Below are positions 1 through 7,704 of a stretch of 64,000 nucleotides of DNA, in pieces. Origin of the DNA: Chloroflexota bacterium (GTDB taxonomy: Bacteria > Chloroflexota > Dehalococcoidia > Bin125); assembly GCA_028875225.1 (NCBI GenBank), contig JAPPFB010000026.1, positions 2,963-66,962 of the forward strand. The letters run 5' to 3'. The first letter of the stretch is position 1. The number at the start of each line of letters is the position of its first letter. The translations under genes were made by a program, and so were the position numbers. The notes under the pieces were generated by a model. It saw only the letters and a program-made list of their open reading frames with translations, did no database searches and was not told the origin of the DNA.

Positions 1-131
1 TGGGGGCGCGGGGGGGGGGGGGGGGGGGGGGCGTGGGCCCCCCCCCCGGGGGGGGGGGGGGGTTAAAACCCCCCCCTTTCTGTGGCCCCCCTTTCCTCTG
101 GGTTTTTCTTTTTTCGTTGGGGCGGGGCCCT
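1..131. other. Low-complexity contig end
   Basis: The first ~60 bases are almost pure G with a C run, followed by C, T and A homopolymers up to about 115. This is unlike anything else in the window. A minus-strand frame enters from the right and turns into a Gly/Lys-rich nonsense peptide here. The likely explanation is low-quality assembly at a contig end, so no gene is called. Confidence 0.8.
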
Positions 132-324
132 CTTGGCGCCCCACGAGGTGGTCTTCGAGGTCTTCCGCGATCTGGGCGATCTGCCACGAGGACTGCGACC
201 GCTGGAGCCACCAGCGGGCGGTCTCGTCCAAACCCTGGCGGACCGTGACGATGATCTCGTCGTCGGACTGGTCGTGGTCGGCTGCGGTTTCGACTTGCTC
301 GCAGCCGGTGTCCGGGGGAGTCAT
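132..324 (-). CDS. Hypothetical protein, 3' end lost in contig end
   Basis: The ATG at 324 overlaps the stop of the upstream gene (ATGA), which suggests translational coupling. About 64 residues are readable: an acidic N-terminus, then an amphipathic stretch with paired Trp (ARWWLQRSQSSWQIAQIAED) and an acidic EDLEDHL segment. The frame then runs into the homopolymer zone and cannot be trusted. No family was recognised. The first ~40 residues are acidic, as is the upstream 63-residue protein. It is the last visible gene of the leftward block. Confidence 0.5.
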
Positions 325-512
325 TCGCCGCCTCCGCCGAACTGCTCAAGCAGGTTGAGCAGGTGGTCGTGCAGGTCCTCGTGGACCTGGCCGTTGATGT
401 AGGCGGCGTCCTGTTCCAGGTCGAGGTTGTAGATCGCCGTGATCTCCTCGCCCAAGACGTCGTCCTCGCCGGCCCTGGTTTCGACCGTGACCGTGACGTA
501 GCGGTGGCTCAT
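321..512 (-). CDS. Small acidic hypothetical protein (63 aa)
   Basis: This 63-residue acidic protein has a beta-like start (YVTVTVETRAG) followed by a helical, His/Leu-containing tail (HEDLHDHLLNLLEQF) and Gly-rich end. Its ATG overlaps the upstream stop (ATGA at 509-512), and its own stop overlaps the next ATG. The double 4-bp coupling is the main evidence that it is real. It has no recognised domain. Position at the end of the recombination block suggests an accessory role, but the function is unknown. Confidence 0.6.
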   Translation of the reverse strand: MSHRYVTVTVETRAGEDDVLGEEITAIYNLDLEQDAAYINGQVHEDLHDHLLNLLEQFGGGGE

Positions 513-1159
513 GCGGTTGCTCCATTCAGCTGGCGGGGCAGCTTCAAGGCGCCGTACTTGACGGCGGCCGAGAGCTCGCTTTCCAGCCCGAGCGGGTCGT
601 GGTGGCAGTACCAGGCGTGGAGGCCCGCCGACTTGAGCGGGCGGATCGCCTCCGAGTCGAGCCCCTGCTCCCAGAGCCAGTCGGCCCAGCTGCGGTGAAT
701 CGGCAGCTCGGTGCGCTGGTTGAGGAAGCGCAGGTGCAGGGCGGGTGCTTCTCCGGCGTCCGGCGTCAAGAGCAGGTAGGCGTCGCGCTCGAACGAGAGC
801 TCGGCCATCTGCGTGTAGACCATGGCGTGATACGCGCCGGCCTGCGGGAGCCGGGCGATCTTCGTCTTCCAGGTGCCGATGCTGGCCTCGGGGATCTGGC
901 AGCGTTCGTAACCGCCCTCGTGCAGCTCGTCCACGGCGCCCTTGATCAGGAAGGCGGGCGAGGGCGGTGAGTTGAGCAGCGCCGCCCAGATCGCCTTGAG
1001 CGAGGTCTGGGCGCCGACCATGGAGCAGAACCAGAGCTGGCTCTGCTCGGGGTCCGAGGCGAAGGCGTCGCAGGTGGCGGAGAAGCCGCCCGCCGTGATC
1101 GTGTACAGCTGCGGTGCGGGATCGTCTCCCTCGGGAGACGTGGTTGGGGTGTCGAGCAT
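509..1159 (-). CDS. Hypothetical protein (216 aa) of the recombination block
   Basis: The protein is 216 residues, soluble, with no signal peptide or membrane span. The start is supported by AAAGGACGAGCG just upstream of ATG. Features include a Trp-rich region (IHRSWADWLWEQGLD), a central LSFERDAYLLLTPD segment and a C-terminal HAWYCHHDP motif with clustered Cys/His. No family was recognised; the layout resembles uncharacterised ORFs next to SSB and Rad52-like genes on mobile elements. It lies 51 bp downstream of the RadC-like gene on the same strand and is coupled to the small gene after it. Confidence 0.7.
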   Translation of the reverse strand: MLDTPTTSPEGDDPAPQLYTITAGGFSATCDAFASDPEQSQLWFCSMVGAQTSLKAIWAALLNSPPSPAFLIKGAVDELHEGGYERCQIPEASIGTWKTKIARLPQAGAYHAMVYTQMAELSFERDAYLLLTPDAGEAPALHLRFLNQRTELPIHRSWADWLWEQGLDSEAIRPLKSAGLHAWYCHHDPLGLESELSAAVKYGALKLPRQLNGATA

Positions 1160-1210
1160 CGCTCGTCCTTTCTTTGAGTCCGGTAGGTGAGAGGGATGGA
1201 GTGAGGCGAC

Positions 1211-1738
1211 CTAGAACAGGCCCTCGGTCTTGAGTGAAACCCAGTCGTCCGCGCCGATCACGACGTGGTCGAGCAGTTCGATGCCGAGCAGCTTGCCGAC
1301 CTCGTCCAGGTCCTTGGTGAGCTTGATGTCGTCGCGGCTGGGCTCCGGGTCCCCGCTCGGATGGTTGTGCACCAGAACGATGTGCGGGACTGCCTCGATG
1401 ACGGCGGGGCGAAAGACCTCGGCCGGGCGGACCAGCGCCGTGTAGCCGTTGCCCTGGTAGATCGTGCGCTGGCCGACCACGCGATTCTTGCGGTCGAGCA
1501 GCAGCACCCGCACCTGTTCCTGGGCGAGCTGAGACATTTCATCGGAGAGCAGGTCGACGACCGACTCGGGCCGGTAGATGATGGGCATGTCCTGGGAGCG
1601 CTCGGGCCGGGTTTCGACCTCGTAGCGGATCGCGAGTTCGCCCAGCACGTGCAGGTTTTGTCGGAGTGCATCGAGCAGCGCCTGGCGCTCGGGGTCGTCG
1701 GTGGAGGTGATTGCGGGAGGTTGGCTTGCGGTGGTCAT
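1211..1738 (-). CDS. RadC-like JAB/JAMM domain protein
   Basis: This 175-residue protein carries the JAMM metal-binding motif HNHPSGDPEPSRDD near residue 124, diagnostic of the RadC/MPN+ fold (a predicted zinc metalloprotease-like domain). It lacks the N-terminal helix-hairpin-helix of chromosomal RadC, as is usual for copies on plasmids and integrative elements, where they often sit beside SSB and anti-restriction genes. Start ATG at 1738 has AAGGAAAGGA upstream. It follows ssb with a hairpin-rich gap of 125 bp. Its biochemical role is unsettled even for the known family. Confidence 0.88.
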   Translation of the reverse strand: MTTASQPPAITSTDDPERQALLDALRQNLHVLGELAIRYEVETRPERSQDMPIIYRPESVVDLLSDEMSQLAQEQVRVLLLDRKNRVVGQRTIYQGNGYTALVRPAEVFRPAVIEAVPHIVLVHNHPSGDPEPSRDDIKLTKDLDEVGKLLGIELLDHVVIGADDWVSLKTEGLF

Positions 1739-1768
1739 CGCGGATTCCTTTCCTTGCGTGAACGCGAA

Positions 1769-1845
1769 GCGGGGCCGCGCCCCATGAGGGAGCGCGGCCC
1801 CGCCTGCCCCGCACTCGATGCGGGGAGGTGCGCCTCGGTTGAGGC
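1769..1845 (-). terminator. Three consecutive hairpins between ssb and radC-like gene
   Basis: Three inverted repeats stand in a row. The first has 12-bp perfect arms (1769-1780 with 1792-1803, GCGGGGCCGCGC). The second is CCCCGCA/TGCGGGG with loop CTCGA (1807-1825). The third is CGCCTC/GAGGCG (1830-1845). No clear T-tract follows in the transcribed direction, so an intercistronic processing or attenuation structure is as likely as a true terminator. The second hairpin belongs to a dispersed palindrome family also seen at 4351, 20999 and 21210. Confidence 0.7.
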
Positions 1846-1863
1846 GTCGTTGGATGGGGGTAG

Positions 1864-2235
1864 CTAGAAGGGCTGGTCGCCCTCGGCGCCGTCGGCCTTG
1901 CGACCATTGCTATTGCCCGAGCCGAGGAAGATCACCTCGTGGGCGTGGACCTCGGTGCGGCTGCGGCGTTCGCCCGCGTCGGTCTCCCAGCTCTGCTGCT
2001 GGAGGCGGCCGGCGACGTAGACGCGTTCGCCCTTCTGGACGTACTCGGCCACGGCCTCGGCCTGCTTGGCCCAGCAGACGACGGTGTGCCAGTCGGTCTG
2101 GCTCTCGCCCTCCCCGTTGCGGCGGTCGGTCGCCAGCCGGAGCTGGACGACGGCGGTGCCGCCCTGGGTGCGGCGCAACTCGGGGTCGCTGCCGACCCGG
2201 CCCAGCAGTTCGACTCGGTTGATCGTGCGTGACAT
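1864..2235 (-). CDS. ssb: Single-stranded DNA-binding protein
   Basis: This is a 123-residue OB-fold SSB. The N-terminus (INRVELLGRVGSDPELR), the TDWHTVVCW core strand and the YVQKGERVYVAGRL strand match bacterial SSB closely. The C-terminus ends EGDQPF, a short version of the acidic DDDIPF-type tip that recruits partner proteins. The linker is very short compared with housekeeping SSB (usually 150-180 residues), as expected for a mobile-element copy. GGAAAGGAG precedes the ATG. It probably protects ssDNA for the Rad52-like annealing protein and primase encoded upstream. Confidence 0.95.
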   Translation of the reverse strand: MSRTINRVELLGRVGSDPELRRTQGGTAVVQLRLATDRRNGEGESQTDWHTVVCWAKQAEAVAEYVQKGERVYVAGRLQQQSWETDAGERRSRTEVHAHEVIFLGSGNSNGRKADGAEGDQPF

Positions 2236-2297
2236 TGGTGGTGCTCCTTTCCAAAGAGCGTGTGTTGGCGCGAAGAACTCGCGCCTGTGAAACGAGG

Positions 2298-2351
2298 CAG
2301 CCCCGCGTCCCTCGAGGGACGCGGGGCTGTGTGGCGCCCGCTTGAACGGGC
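2298..2351 (-). terminator. Perfect 32-bp palindrome plus second hairpin upstream of ssb
   Basis: Positions 2298-2329 are a perfect palindrome with 16-bp arms and no loop, centred on CTCGAG. It is followed at 2335-2351 by CGCCCG/CGGGCG with a 6-base loop. Both lie in the 138-bp gap between the nuclease gene and ssb. Long loopless palindromes are unusual and may be protein-binding or cruciform sites as well as RNA hairpins. Confidence 0.75.
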
Positions 2352-2373
2352 GTCGATTCGATTGGGTGTGGCG

Positions 2374-3477
2374 TCAGCTGACCCGGAGGTATTCCGAGGT
2401 CTGCTCGGTGACGATCTCGGCCCGCTGCCCCGGTTCCAGCAACGCGTTGAGCCGTGTGTGGTCGACCGAGTAGCGCCGGCTCTGGACCATGCCGACCGTG
2501 CGCTGCTTGGCCGAACCCTCCAGCCTGGCTTTCCGTTCTCCTTTCCCTTGGAGCCAGTGTTGGAGGGTCTTGAGTGCGCCGCGCTTGTCGGCTTCGAGGG
2601 ACTTGATCCGTCCCTGGACCTGCTCGTACTCGCACAGCGCCGCTCGGGCCGTCTCGTCCGAGACCGGCTCGGCGGACTCGCCGTCGTCTTCAGCCTCGCC
2701 CGCCCCGCCGGGTTGGCAGCGGTTGAGGTGGGGGCATCGCTGGCACTGCCAATCCGAGGCGGTGAAGTCCCGCTCGGGCAGCGCCTCAGGGTCCGGGCCG
2801 AAGGCCTCGTGGTGGTCGGCCAATGCCTGAAGGCGGCCGGTGGCGTTGCGCCAGGCGTGTTCGGCGCGGGCGGCCGGGATCAGTTCGTGGTCCCAGGTGC
2901 GCGAGCCGGTGTCGAGCGTGGCGATCACCACGTCGCGGCACTCGCCGTAGAGACCGAGCGAGTAACAGGCCGCCTGGGCGACCGACTCGGGATGGCTGCG
3001 CTCAGCGCCCAGCGTCCGCCAGCGCTTGAACGCCTCCGGTCCGCGCGTCTTGACCTCGATCACGAGCTCGTCCGTTTGCGCGGAGGGTTCGTCGTCGCCG
3101 AACAGGAACTGTTCGACGGCGGCTGCCGCACCGCCTTCGGCGGGCGGGCAGCCGGTGGCGTCGGGATGACCGGTCACGGTCAGGCCGGGGACGGCTTCGA
3201 CCGAGACGGACATGGGTTCGTCGCGGTCGGCGGGCGTGACGCTCCAGCCTGAGCGGCGCATCGCGTGCACGACGACCGGCTCAAGCGCGTTGCCCGCTTC
3301 GAGCAGGGTCAGCGAATCGGGCTCGGGTGGGTTCGTCGCCGGTTGTTCCGTGGCCGTGTACCAGAGCGCGCGGCGGCACTGGCCCAGGGCGGAGGCGCGG
3401 ATGTCGATTCCGGCCGCCGTGAAGCGCGCGGCAGGGCGGTTGAACACGTCCGAGGACGTGCGGGCGGTGATGGTCAT
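2374..3477 (-). CDS. Cas4/RecB-like PD-(D/E)XK exonuclease
   Basis: The protein has 367 residues. The nuclease core reads GHPD (D106), then LVIEVKT (E141, K143), followed by the QAACYSLGLYG helix, which fits the RecB/Cas4 QxxxY motif. Four cysteines (C34 near the N-terminus, and CQRCPHLNRC at 245-254) are placed like the Fe-S cluster ligands of Cas4/AddB-type nucleases. GAAAGGAG precedes ATG. It is followed by ssb and preceded by a Rad52-like gene, so the likely role is 5'-3' resection feeding strand annealing, as in phage exonuclease/annealase pairs. There is no CRISPR context. Confidence 0.85.
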   Translation of the reverse strand: MTITARTSSDVFNRPAARFTAAGIDIRASALGQCRRALWYTATEQPATNPPEPDSLTLLEAGNALEPVVVHAMRRSGWSVTPADRDEPMSVSVEAVPGLTVTGHPDATGCPPAEGGAAAAVEQFLFGDDEPSAQTDELVIEVKTRGPEAFKRWRTLGAERSHPESVAQAACYSLGLYGECRDVVIATLDTGSRTWDHELIPAARAEHAWRNATGRLQALADHHEAFGPDPEALPERDFTASDWQCQRCPHLNRCQPGGAGEAEDDGESAEPVSDETARAALCEYEQVQGRIKSLEADKRGALKTLQHWLQGKGERKARLEGSAKQRTVGMVQSRRYSVDHTRLNALLEPGQRAEIVTEQTSEYLRVS

Positions 3478-3520
3478 GTCGGCTCCTTTCAGGGGGTCTG
3501 GTAGGGGAGAGCGGAGCGGG

Positions 3521-4444
3521 TCAGCCGTGTTCGCCCTGGCGGCGCCGCTCGAGCTTGTCGGCGGCCGAGGCGATCAGCGGGTTGAGCTCGGCCGGACCGA
3601 GTTCGTCCAGTTCGCGGCCGGTCTTGGCCTGGACGGCCGAGCGGACCTGCTCCTCGGTGAAGCCCTGTTCCCGGCTGAGCTCAATCAACTGGGCGCGCAA
3701 GTTCTGAGCGTCGCGCTGGTCGTCGTCCGCCGGCGCGGAAGGTTGCACTACCCGGCGTCGCGGCTGCTGTGTGCTGCGCTCCGTCTCCGGCTGCGAGCGA
3801 GGTCGTGAGTCCGGTTGCTGCGCTCGGTCGGTGCGGGCCGTAGTCGGCGGATCGCCGTAGAGGCCGTTGCCGAAGCGGTCGCCGAAGCTGCGCAGGGCGC
3901 GCTTGAGCGCGTCGGTGACCGCGCCCTTGTAGGCGGTCTCGTGGCCCTCGACCGTCTCGTCCGAGACCGGCTGGAAGCCGACATCGGTGCGAGAGGGAGC
4001 GCCCGGGACTGTGACGCGGACGATGGCCGAGTAGGCCGACGATCGGGTCACTTCACCGGTCCGCGAGTTGGTCTGCTCGATCTGCCGTATGGTCACGTCG
4101 CCGACCAGCTCGTAGCCCCAGCCCCCGAATCCGAAGATGCGGTTGGCCTGGTCGATCGCCGTGTGACCTTCTATGTAGTCGAACTTCCTACCGCCGCGGC
4201 CCTTGCGCTGCGAGACCAGCTCGGGGTCGAGCGGCTGGCTCAGCGCCTCGGTGACGCGCGGCGCGAGCGCGTCCCAGTGCAACGCCTCCGGGGCGGATGG
4301 GGCTTGGTTGGGGTGAGCGGTCGGTGACTGGTTGCGCTGTGCTCCTGCGCCCCCCGATCGAGTCGGGGGCAGGCTGTTGCCGTTGGGTCGGACCGCCGTG
4401 GCGATCCCGTTTCCATTGCCGTTCCGGTGAGTTCCATTGTTCAT
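3521..4444 (-). CDS. Rad52/Rad22-family single-strand annealing protein
   Basis: The start was set at ATG 4444, preceded by ACAGGAGCATGAG, giving 307 residues. After a low-complexity Asn/Pro N-terminus, residues ~50-200 contain the Rad52 core: KFDYIEGHTAIDQANRIFG, FGGWGYELV and ETAYKGAVTDALKRALRSFG. The rest is an Arg/Gln-rich linker and a helical C-terminal tail resembling a small UBA-like or primase-binding helix pair. Proteins of this family anneal complementary ssDNA. A REP-like palindrome (4351-4369) lies inside the low-complexity part, so the N-terminus tolerates insertions. Confidence 0.93.
   Translation of the reverse strand: MNNGTHRNGNGNGIATAVRPNGNSLPPTRSGGAGAQRNQSPTAHPNQAPSAPEALHWDALAPRVTEALSQPLDPELVSQRKGRGGRKFDYIEGHTAIDQANRIFGFGGWGYELVGDVTIRQIEQTNSRTGEVTRSSAYSAIVRVTVPGAPSRTDVGFQPVSDETVEGHETAYKGAVTDALKRALRSFGDRFGNGLYGDPPTTARTDRAQQPDSRPRSQPETERSTQQPRRRVVQPSAPADDDQRDAQNLRAQLIELSREQGFTEEQVRSAVQAKTGRELDELGPAELNPLIASAADKLERRRQGEHG
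4351..4380 (+). repeat. REP-like palindrome inside the rad52-like ORF
   Basis: Arms CCCCCGA/TCGGGGG surround loop TCGAG, followed by CAGGCTGTTGC. The copy at 21210 has arms CCCCGCA/TGCGGGG, loop TCAAG, followed by CAGGCTGCTGC. The shared loop type and the shared CAGGCTG flank indicate a dispersed element rather than chance. Here it is translated in frame as part of the disordered N-terminus. Confidence 0.7.
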
Positions 4445-4608
4445 CTCATGCTCCTGTTCAGGTGGTGGGTTCGGGTTGTTGCGGCCGCCTATACGGTCGG
4501 CCGCACGGCCGCGCTCGCGCACGGCCGGACAGAGGCCATAGGCTGGCCCTCCAATCGTTGGTTGCGTGATTGACAGATGGCGGCAGCGAAGACGCCGCCA
4601 ACGGGCAG
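4445..4608 (-). other. Hairpin-rich gap between primase and rad52-like genes
   Basis: This 164-bp gap carries repeated CGGCCG-type palindromes (4487-4527, for example CGGCCGCACGGCCG). The leftward frame through it lacks a good start, and the rad52-like ribosome site lies at its left end. It is probably an untranslated leader or processing region. Confidence 0.5.
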
Positions 4609-5658
4609 TTACATGCGAGGCGCCTGTGCTGCCCGGTGCAGTGCGTCGAGGAAGGTCGAGCGCCCGTCCGGGTAAGCGCCCAGTTCGGCGACATCGCCGA
4701 CCCCGTGGGGCAGCGACACCACTCGGGCGCGGTGCAGTCCGAGAAACGCTTCGAGTTGGCGTGCGGCCTCAACGCCGGCCTGGTCGGCGTCGAAGGCGAG
4801 GAAGAGGCGCGGCTGTCCCTGTAGAGAGGAGGCCAGCTTGTCGATCCCCTGGGTGCCCAGCGCGGCCACGGCGGGCAGGCCCCAGGCACTGAGTACGAGC
4901 CAATCGAACAGCCCCTCGGCGACAACGACCCAAGGCGCTGGCGCAGGCAGCCGCGAGAGACCGAGCACGGGCTTGGGGCCGGGCAGGGCCTGGAAGCGCG
5001 GTCGCGCTTGGGGCCTGACGGCGCGGCCGGCGAGCCAGGCGACGCGATTCCCGACCAGGTCGGGGACGACGATCATCCCGCCGAAGCGATCGCGGCCGTC
5101 CGAGGCGAGGCCGCTGCGCAGGATCCGCCGGTCGTCGAAGCCCGCCTGCACGAGCCAATCGCGTAACCCGTGGCCGCTGGCGTAGCCCAGCCCCAGGCGG
5201 CGCGCGGCCTCGGCGTCGATCCCGCGCGAGGCGAGGTAGGCCTGGGCCGCCTCGTTGAGCCCGAGCTGGCGCTGGTAGCAGCGCATCGCCGCCGTCAGCA
5301 GCGACGGATCGCGGTTCGGAACAGACGGGGTCGCGCTCGACGCTTGAGGCGGAATGATCGTCTTGCGCGAACTCACGGGCGATGCTTCCAGCCTGCGGAT
5401 AGCCTCGGGCAGATCGACGCCGTCCGTGCGCTGGATGAAATCCAGCACGTCGCCGCCCGCGCCGCAGCCGAAGCAGTACCAGCGCTGGGTGTCGGCGTAG
5501 ACGGTGAAGCTGCCTGCCGTCTCCTCGTGCAAGGGGCAGAAGCCCTGGCGGACCCGGCCCCGCCCGCGCAGTTCGACGCCGGCCGCTTCGACCACAGAGC
5601 CGAGCGGGTGGCGTCGCTTGAGCGCGGCGATGTCGACTCTGGCTGTGGCGGCGCTCAC
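4609..5658 (-). CDS. DnaG-type DNA primase (CHC2 zinc finger + TOPRIM)
   Basis: The protein is 349 residues from a GTG start whose GTGA overlaps the upstream stop. Residues 41-65 form the CHC2 zinc-binding site (C41, H44, C62, C65; CPLHEE and YCFGCGAGGD). A linker of ~90 residues with Gly-rich segments follows, then a TOPRIM domain around 245-310 (VVVAEGLFDWLVL, GTQG, LFLAFDADQAG). It is shorter than DnaG (~600 residues), lacks the C-terminal DnaB-binding domain and is typical of primases encoded by phages and plasmids. It probably primes lagging-strand or post-transfer synthesis for the element. Confidence 0.93.
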   Translation of the reverse strand: MSAATARVDIAALKRRHPLGSVVEAAGVELRGRGRVRQGFCPLHEETAGSFTVYADTQRWYCFGCGAGGDVLDFIQRTDGVDLPEAIRRLEASPVSSRKTIIPPQASSATPSVPNRDPSLLTAAMRCYQRQLGLNEAAQAYLASRGIDAEAARRLGLGYASGHGLRDWLVQAGFDDRRILRSGLASDGRDRFGGMIVVPDLVGNRVAWLAGRAVRPQARPRFQALPGPKPVLGLSRLPAPAPWVVVAEGLFDWLVLSAWGLPAVAALGTQGIDKLASSLQGQPRLFLAFDADQAGVEAARQLEAFLGLHRARVVSLPHGVGDVAELGAYPDGRSTFLDALHRAAQAPRM

Positions 5659-6104
5659 GGCGCAGCACCCTTCATCAGGGGTCTGAGCCCCCTGAGGCTG
5701 CGCCGCGAGACGACCTTGCCCGACCGCCAGCGCATGCCGCGGACAGCGCGGACATCGAGCAGATCTCCGTCACGAGGAGTCATCACGGCGGCGCGGTTGG
5801 GGCCCGGGCTGTAGACCAGGGCAGCCTCATCCCGGAACCGTCGCCAGGCGAGGTCGAGGAACTCGGCGTGGGCCCAGCGCCGTTCGCCCTCGGTCGCCTC
5901 CGACAGGTCGAGGTCGGCGAACACGGCCAGCGCTCGGTCGAGATCGCCCGTCTGCCTGAGGCGGCGCGCCTCGTGGATGGAGCGGGCCGGCGATGTGATC
6001 GGCTGGACCCTCTCGTCCAGGCCGAAGATGGCGTCGATGATCCGGTCGACCAGTTCCTCCAGCGTCGGCCGGGGAGCGGTCATGGTCGTGGTGGCTGCAG
6101 TCAT
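5655..6104 (-). CDS. Hypothetical helical protein (149 aa), coupled to primase
   Basis: The start is ATG 6104 with GAAAGGAGACACCC upstream; longer frames have no ribosome site. Residues 15-100 are predicted helical with a tetratricopeptide-like feel (ARRLRQTGDLDRALAVFADL) and the C-terminus is strongly basic (RWRSGKVVSRRSLRGLRPL), which could contact nucleic acid. Its stop overlaps the primase GTG by four bases, so the two are probably made in fixed ratio. No family was recognised. A primase-accessory role is an inference from coupling only. Confidence 0.75.
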   Translation of the reverse strand: MTAATTTMTAPRPTLEELVDRIIDAIFGLDERVQPITSPARSIHEARRLRQTGDLDRALAVFADLDLSEATEGERRWAHAEFLDLAWRRFRDEAALVYSPGPNRAAVMTPRDGDLLDVRAVRGMRWRSGKVVSRRSLRGLRPLMKGAAP

Positions 6105-6139
6105 GGGTGTCTCCTTTCGTTGAGGACGTGCGACTGCGT

Positions 6140-6187
6140 GTTGCCCTGGGGCAACGAAGCAGGGCCGCCTCTGGAGAGACGGCCCTT
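6140..6187 (-). terminator. Two hairpins between first and second cistrons
   Basis: GTTGCCC/GGGCAAC (6140-6155) is followed by a second stem at 6161-6187: AGGGCCG pairs with CGGCCCT, and inside it CTCT pairs with AGAG. They occupy the 110-bp gap upstream of the ribosome site for the gene starting at 6104, in the same pattern as the other gaps of this block. Confidence 0.65.
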
Positions 6188-6214
6188 GAGGTGGATGGAC
6201 TGTATGCGGATGGC

Positions 6215-6745
6215 TCAGCGCGGTCGGCCTCCTCTCGCGAGCGAGCGGCGGCGGCTGAGCAGGACGCGACGCGCGAGCCAACCGGCCCAGCCGAGGCCGA
6301 CGCTGTTCAGCGCCATGACCTGGAGGTCATAGCCGAAGACGAGCGGCGCCACCGCGAATAGGACGATGAATGGCGTCAGGGCGAGGCCCCGTGAACGGCC
6401 GCCAGTGGCGTCGGTTCTCTTGGACGGCGCTTGGCTCAGCGTCGATGTCCGAGGCTCGGTCGTGTAGGCCGACCAGATCGATTCGCCGGTCAGTTGCTCG
6501 AGCGAGCGGATCACCCGCTCGCGTGAGCAACCGGCCGACTTGCAGCGGACATCGATCCCGTCGCCGTCCGGCCGCTGGCGGAAGGCCAGGAGATCCTGCT
6601 CGGACTCGTGGCAAACGGCGGCGGTCCAGAACCAGCCGCGCTCGAAGCGGACCCGCTGCCTGGGCGCGATCAGCTCGGCGATCCGCGCGGCCGAAGGACC
6701 GACGTAGCGGCCGCGCGTCCGGGCTGTGTGGTTGACGTTCTCCAT
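6215..6745 (-). CDS. Cysteine-motif protein with C-terminal membrane segments
   Basis: Start is ATG 6745, with AGGAAAGGAG upstream, giving 176 residues. The N-terminal ~90 residues include VRFERGWFWTAAVCHE and a CKSAGCSRERVIRSLE motif like the short zinc-knuckle parts of primase-associated proteins. After a Ser/Thr-rich linker come two hydrophobic segments (around residues 122-140 and 144-160) and an Arg-rich tail. It is the first gene of the leftward block, so it may be regulatory or may tie the replication proteins to the membrane. The family is not recognised. Confidence 0.7.
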   Translation of the reverse strand: MENVNHTARTRGRYVGPSAARIAELIAPRQRVRFERGWFWTAAVCHESEQDLLAFRQRPDGDGIDVRCKSAGCSRERVIRSLEQLTGESIWSAYTTEPRTSTLSQAPSKRTDATGGRSRGLALTPFIVLFAVAPLVFGYDLQVMALNSVGLGWAGWLARRVLLSRRRSLARGGRPR

Positions 6746-7418
6746 CGGGAACTCCTTTCCTGTTCCGGTGTGGGGCGTGTGGTGATCGGGGCAGGTGACC
6801 GGCGCCGGCATCCGTCGGCGCAGGTCTTGGCGGTGGGCAGATGAGACTGGGTGATTGACGCACTCCGCCCGCTGCTGGATGCTCGGTTCAGCGGGATCGG
6901 GGTGCGATGAAGAGGGGGGTTGGACGGTTCGGCCGCAGCGCTGCAGAGAGCGGTTGCGCTCGATCCGCTGCGTTCAGTCCAGGGGCGCGGGTACGAAGCG
7001 ACTGAACCACGCGAATTGCGGTTCGGCTGAGTGTCGATTCCGTGGTCGGCGCGCCAATCGGCGGCCGTCCGGGTCGTTCCGCCTCTCGAAGCCGGTCTCT
7101 GGAGAGCAAGGCTCAATCACTGAACCGGTTCGCGCTGCGGAGAGCGCTTATCCCTCACTGGCGCCGTTCCCCAGGAGAGCAAGGCTCTGATCCCGAGGCG
7201 CGGTTCCGGGTCGGGGACGAACCCGCCAGCTTTCTCAGGAGGAAGAGCTGGCCAAAGCCGGAAACCACCTCCAGTAGTACGCCCACGGGCGGGGTTCGAA
7301 CAGGGCGCGGGCGTCGGGTTTGGCGGCCCGGCTCTGACTGTGTTGTGGACAACACCGGCGCCCGGGCGCGCGCGAATCCGAGTTGGCTATCGTCGGCTCA
7401 GAGCAGGGGGAGGAGCCG
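6746..7418. promoter_or_regulatory. Divergent intergenic region with direct repeats
   Basis: No convincing gene lies in these 673 bp. The leftward block starts at its left end and small rightward ORFs at its right end. A 14-bp direct repeat GGAGAGCAAGGCTC occurs at 7101-7114 and 7174-7187. GCGCTGC(A/G)GAGAGCG is also repeated near 6940 and 7130. This is the natural place for the block promoter, a repressor site or an origin with iterons; none can be pinned down by eye. Confidence 0.45.
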
Positions 7419-7670
7419 GTGCCGACGGTTGAGCAGCTGGCCGGTGCGCTGGACCGGGCGCAGCCCCAACTCTCTGAGGCCGAGGGGCGGGCGCGCTGGT
7501 TGGCCCGCGTCGCGCAGCGCGAGCTGGGCCGATGGGGTCATGAGGCGCACGAGCTGACGCTGGAGCCGGTCGACCGCAGGCCCGGCTCCGGTGCCCTGCG
7601 CTGCTGGTTCTGGTGCGAGAGCTGCCACATCTCCCAGTTGCTGGTGCTGGACGAACCCGGAGTCCGATAG
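7419..7670 (+). CDS. Small protein with WCESC motif (83 aa)
   Basis: The GTG start at 7419 is preceded by GGGGGAGGAG; a TTG at 7383 would add 12 residues. The body is helical and charged (SEAEGRARWLARVAQRELG), followed by a hydrophobic CWFWCESCHISQLLVLDE segment in which CESC could be half of a zinc ribbon. The same WCESC string recurs 150 bp downstream, which argues that the motif is selected. It faces away from the recombination block and starts a short rightward series. No family was recognised. Confidence 0.45.
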   Translation: MPTVEQLAGALDRAQPQLSEAEGRARWLARVAQRELGRWGHEAHELTLEPVDRRPGSGALRCWFWCESCHISQLLVLDEPGVR

Positions 7671-7704
7671 GCGGGAACGCTCAGGATGGCGATCGTGCCC
7701 AGGA

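Noticed and set aside
2374-3477. Cas4-like gene taken as evidence of a CRISPR system
   Set aside because: No repeats or other cas genes are in the window; its neighbours are Rad52 and SSB, so a recombination nuclease is the better reading.
7290-7310. GGGTTCGAACAGG, like a tRNA T-loop
   Set aside because: The flanking bases do not form the T-stem and no tRNA body lies upstream.
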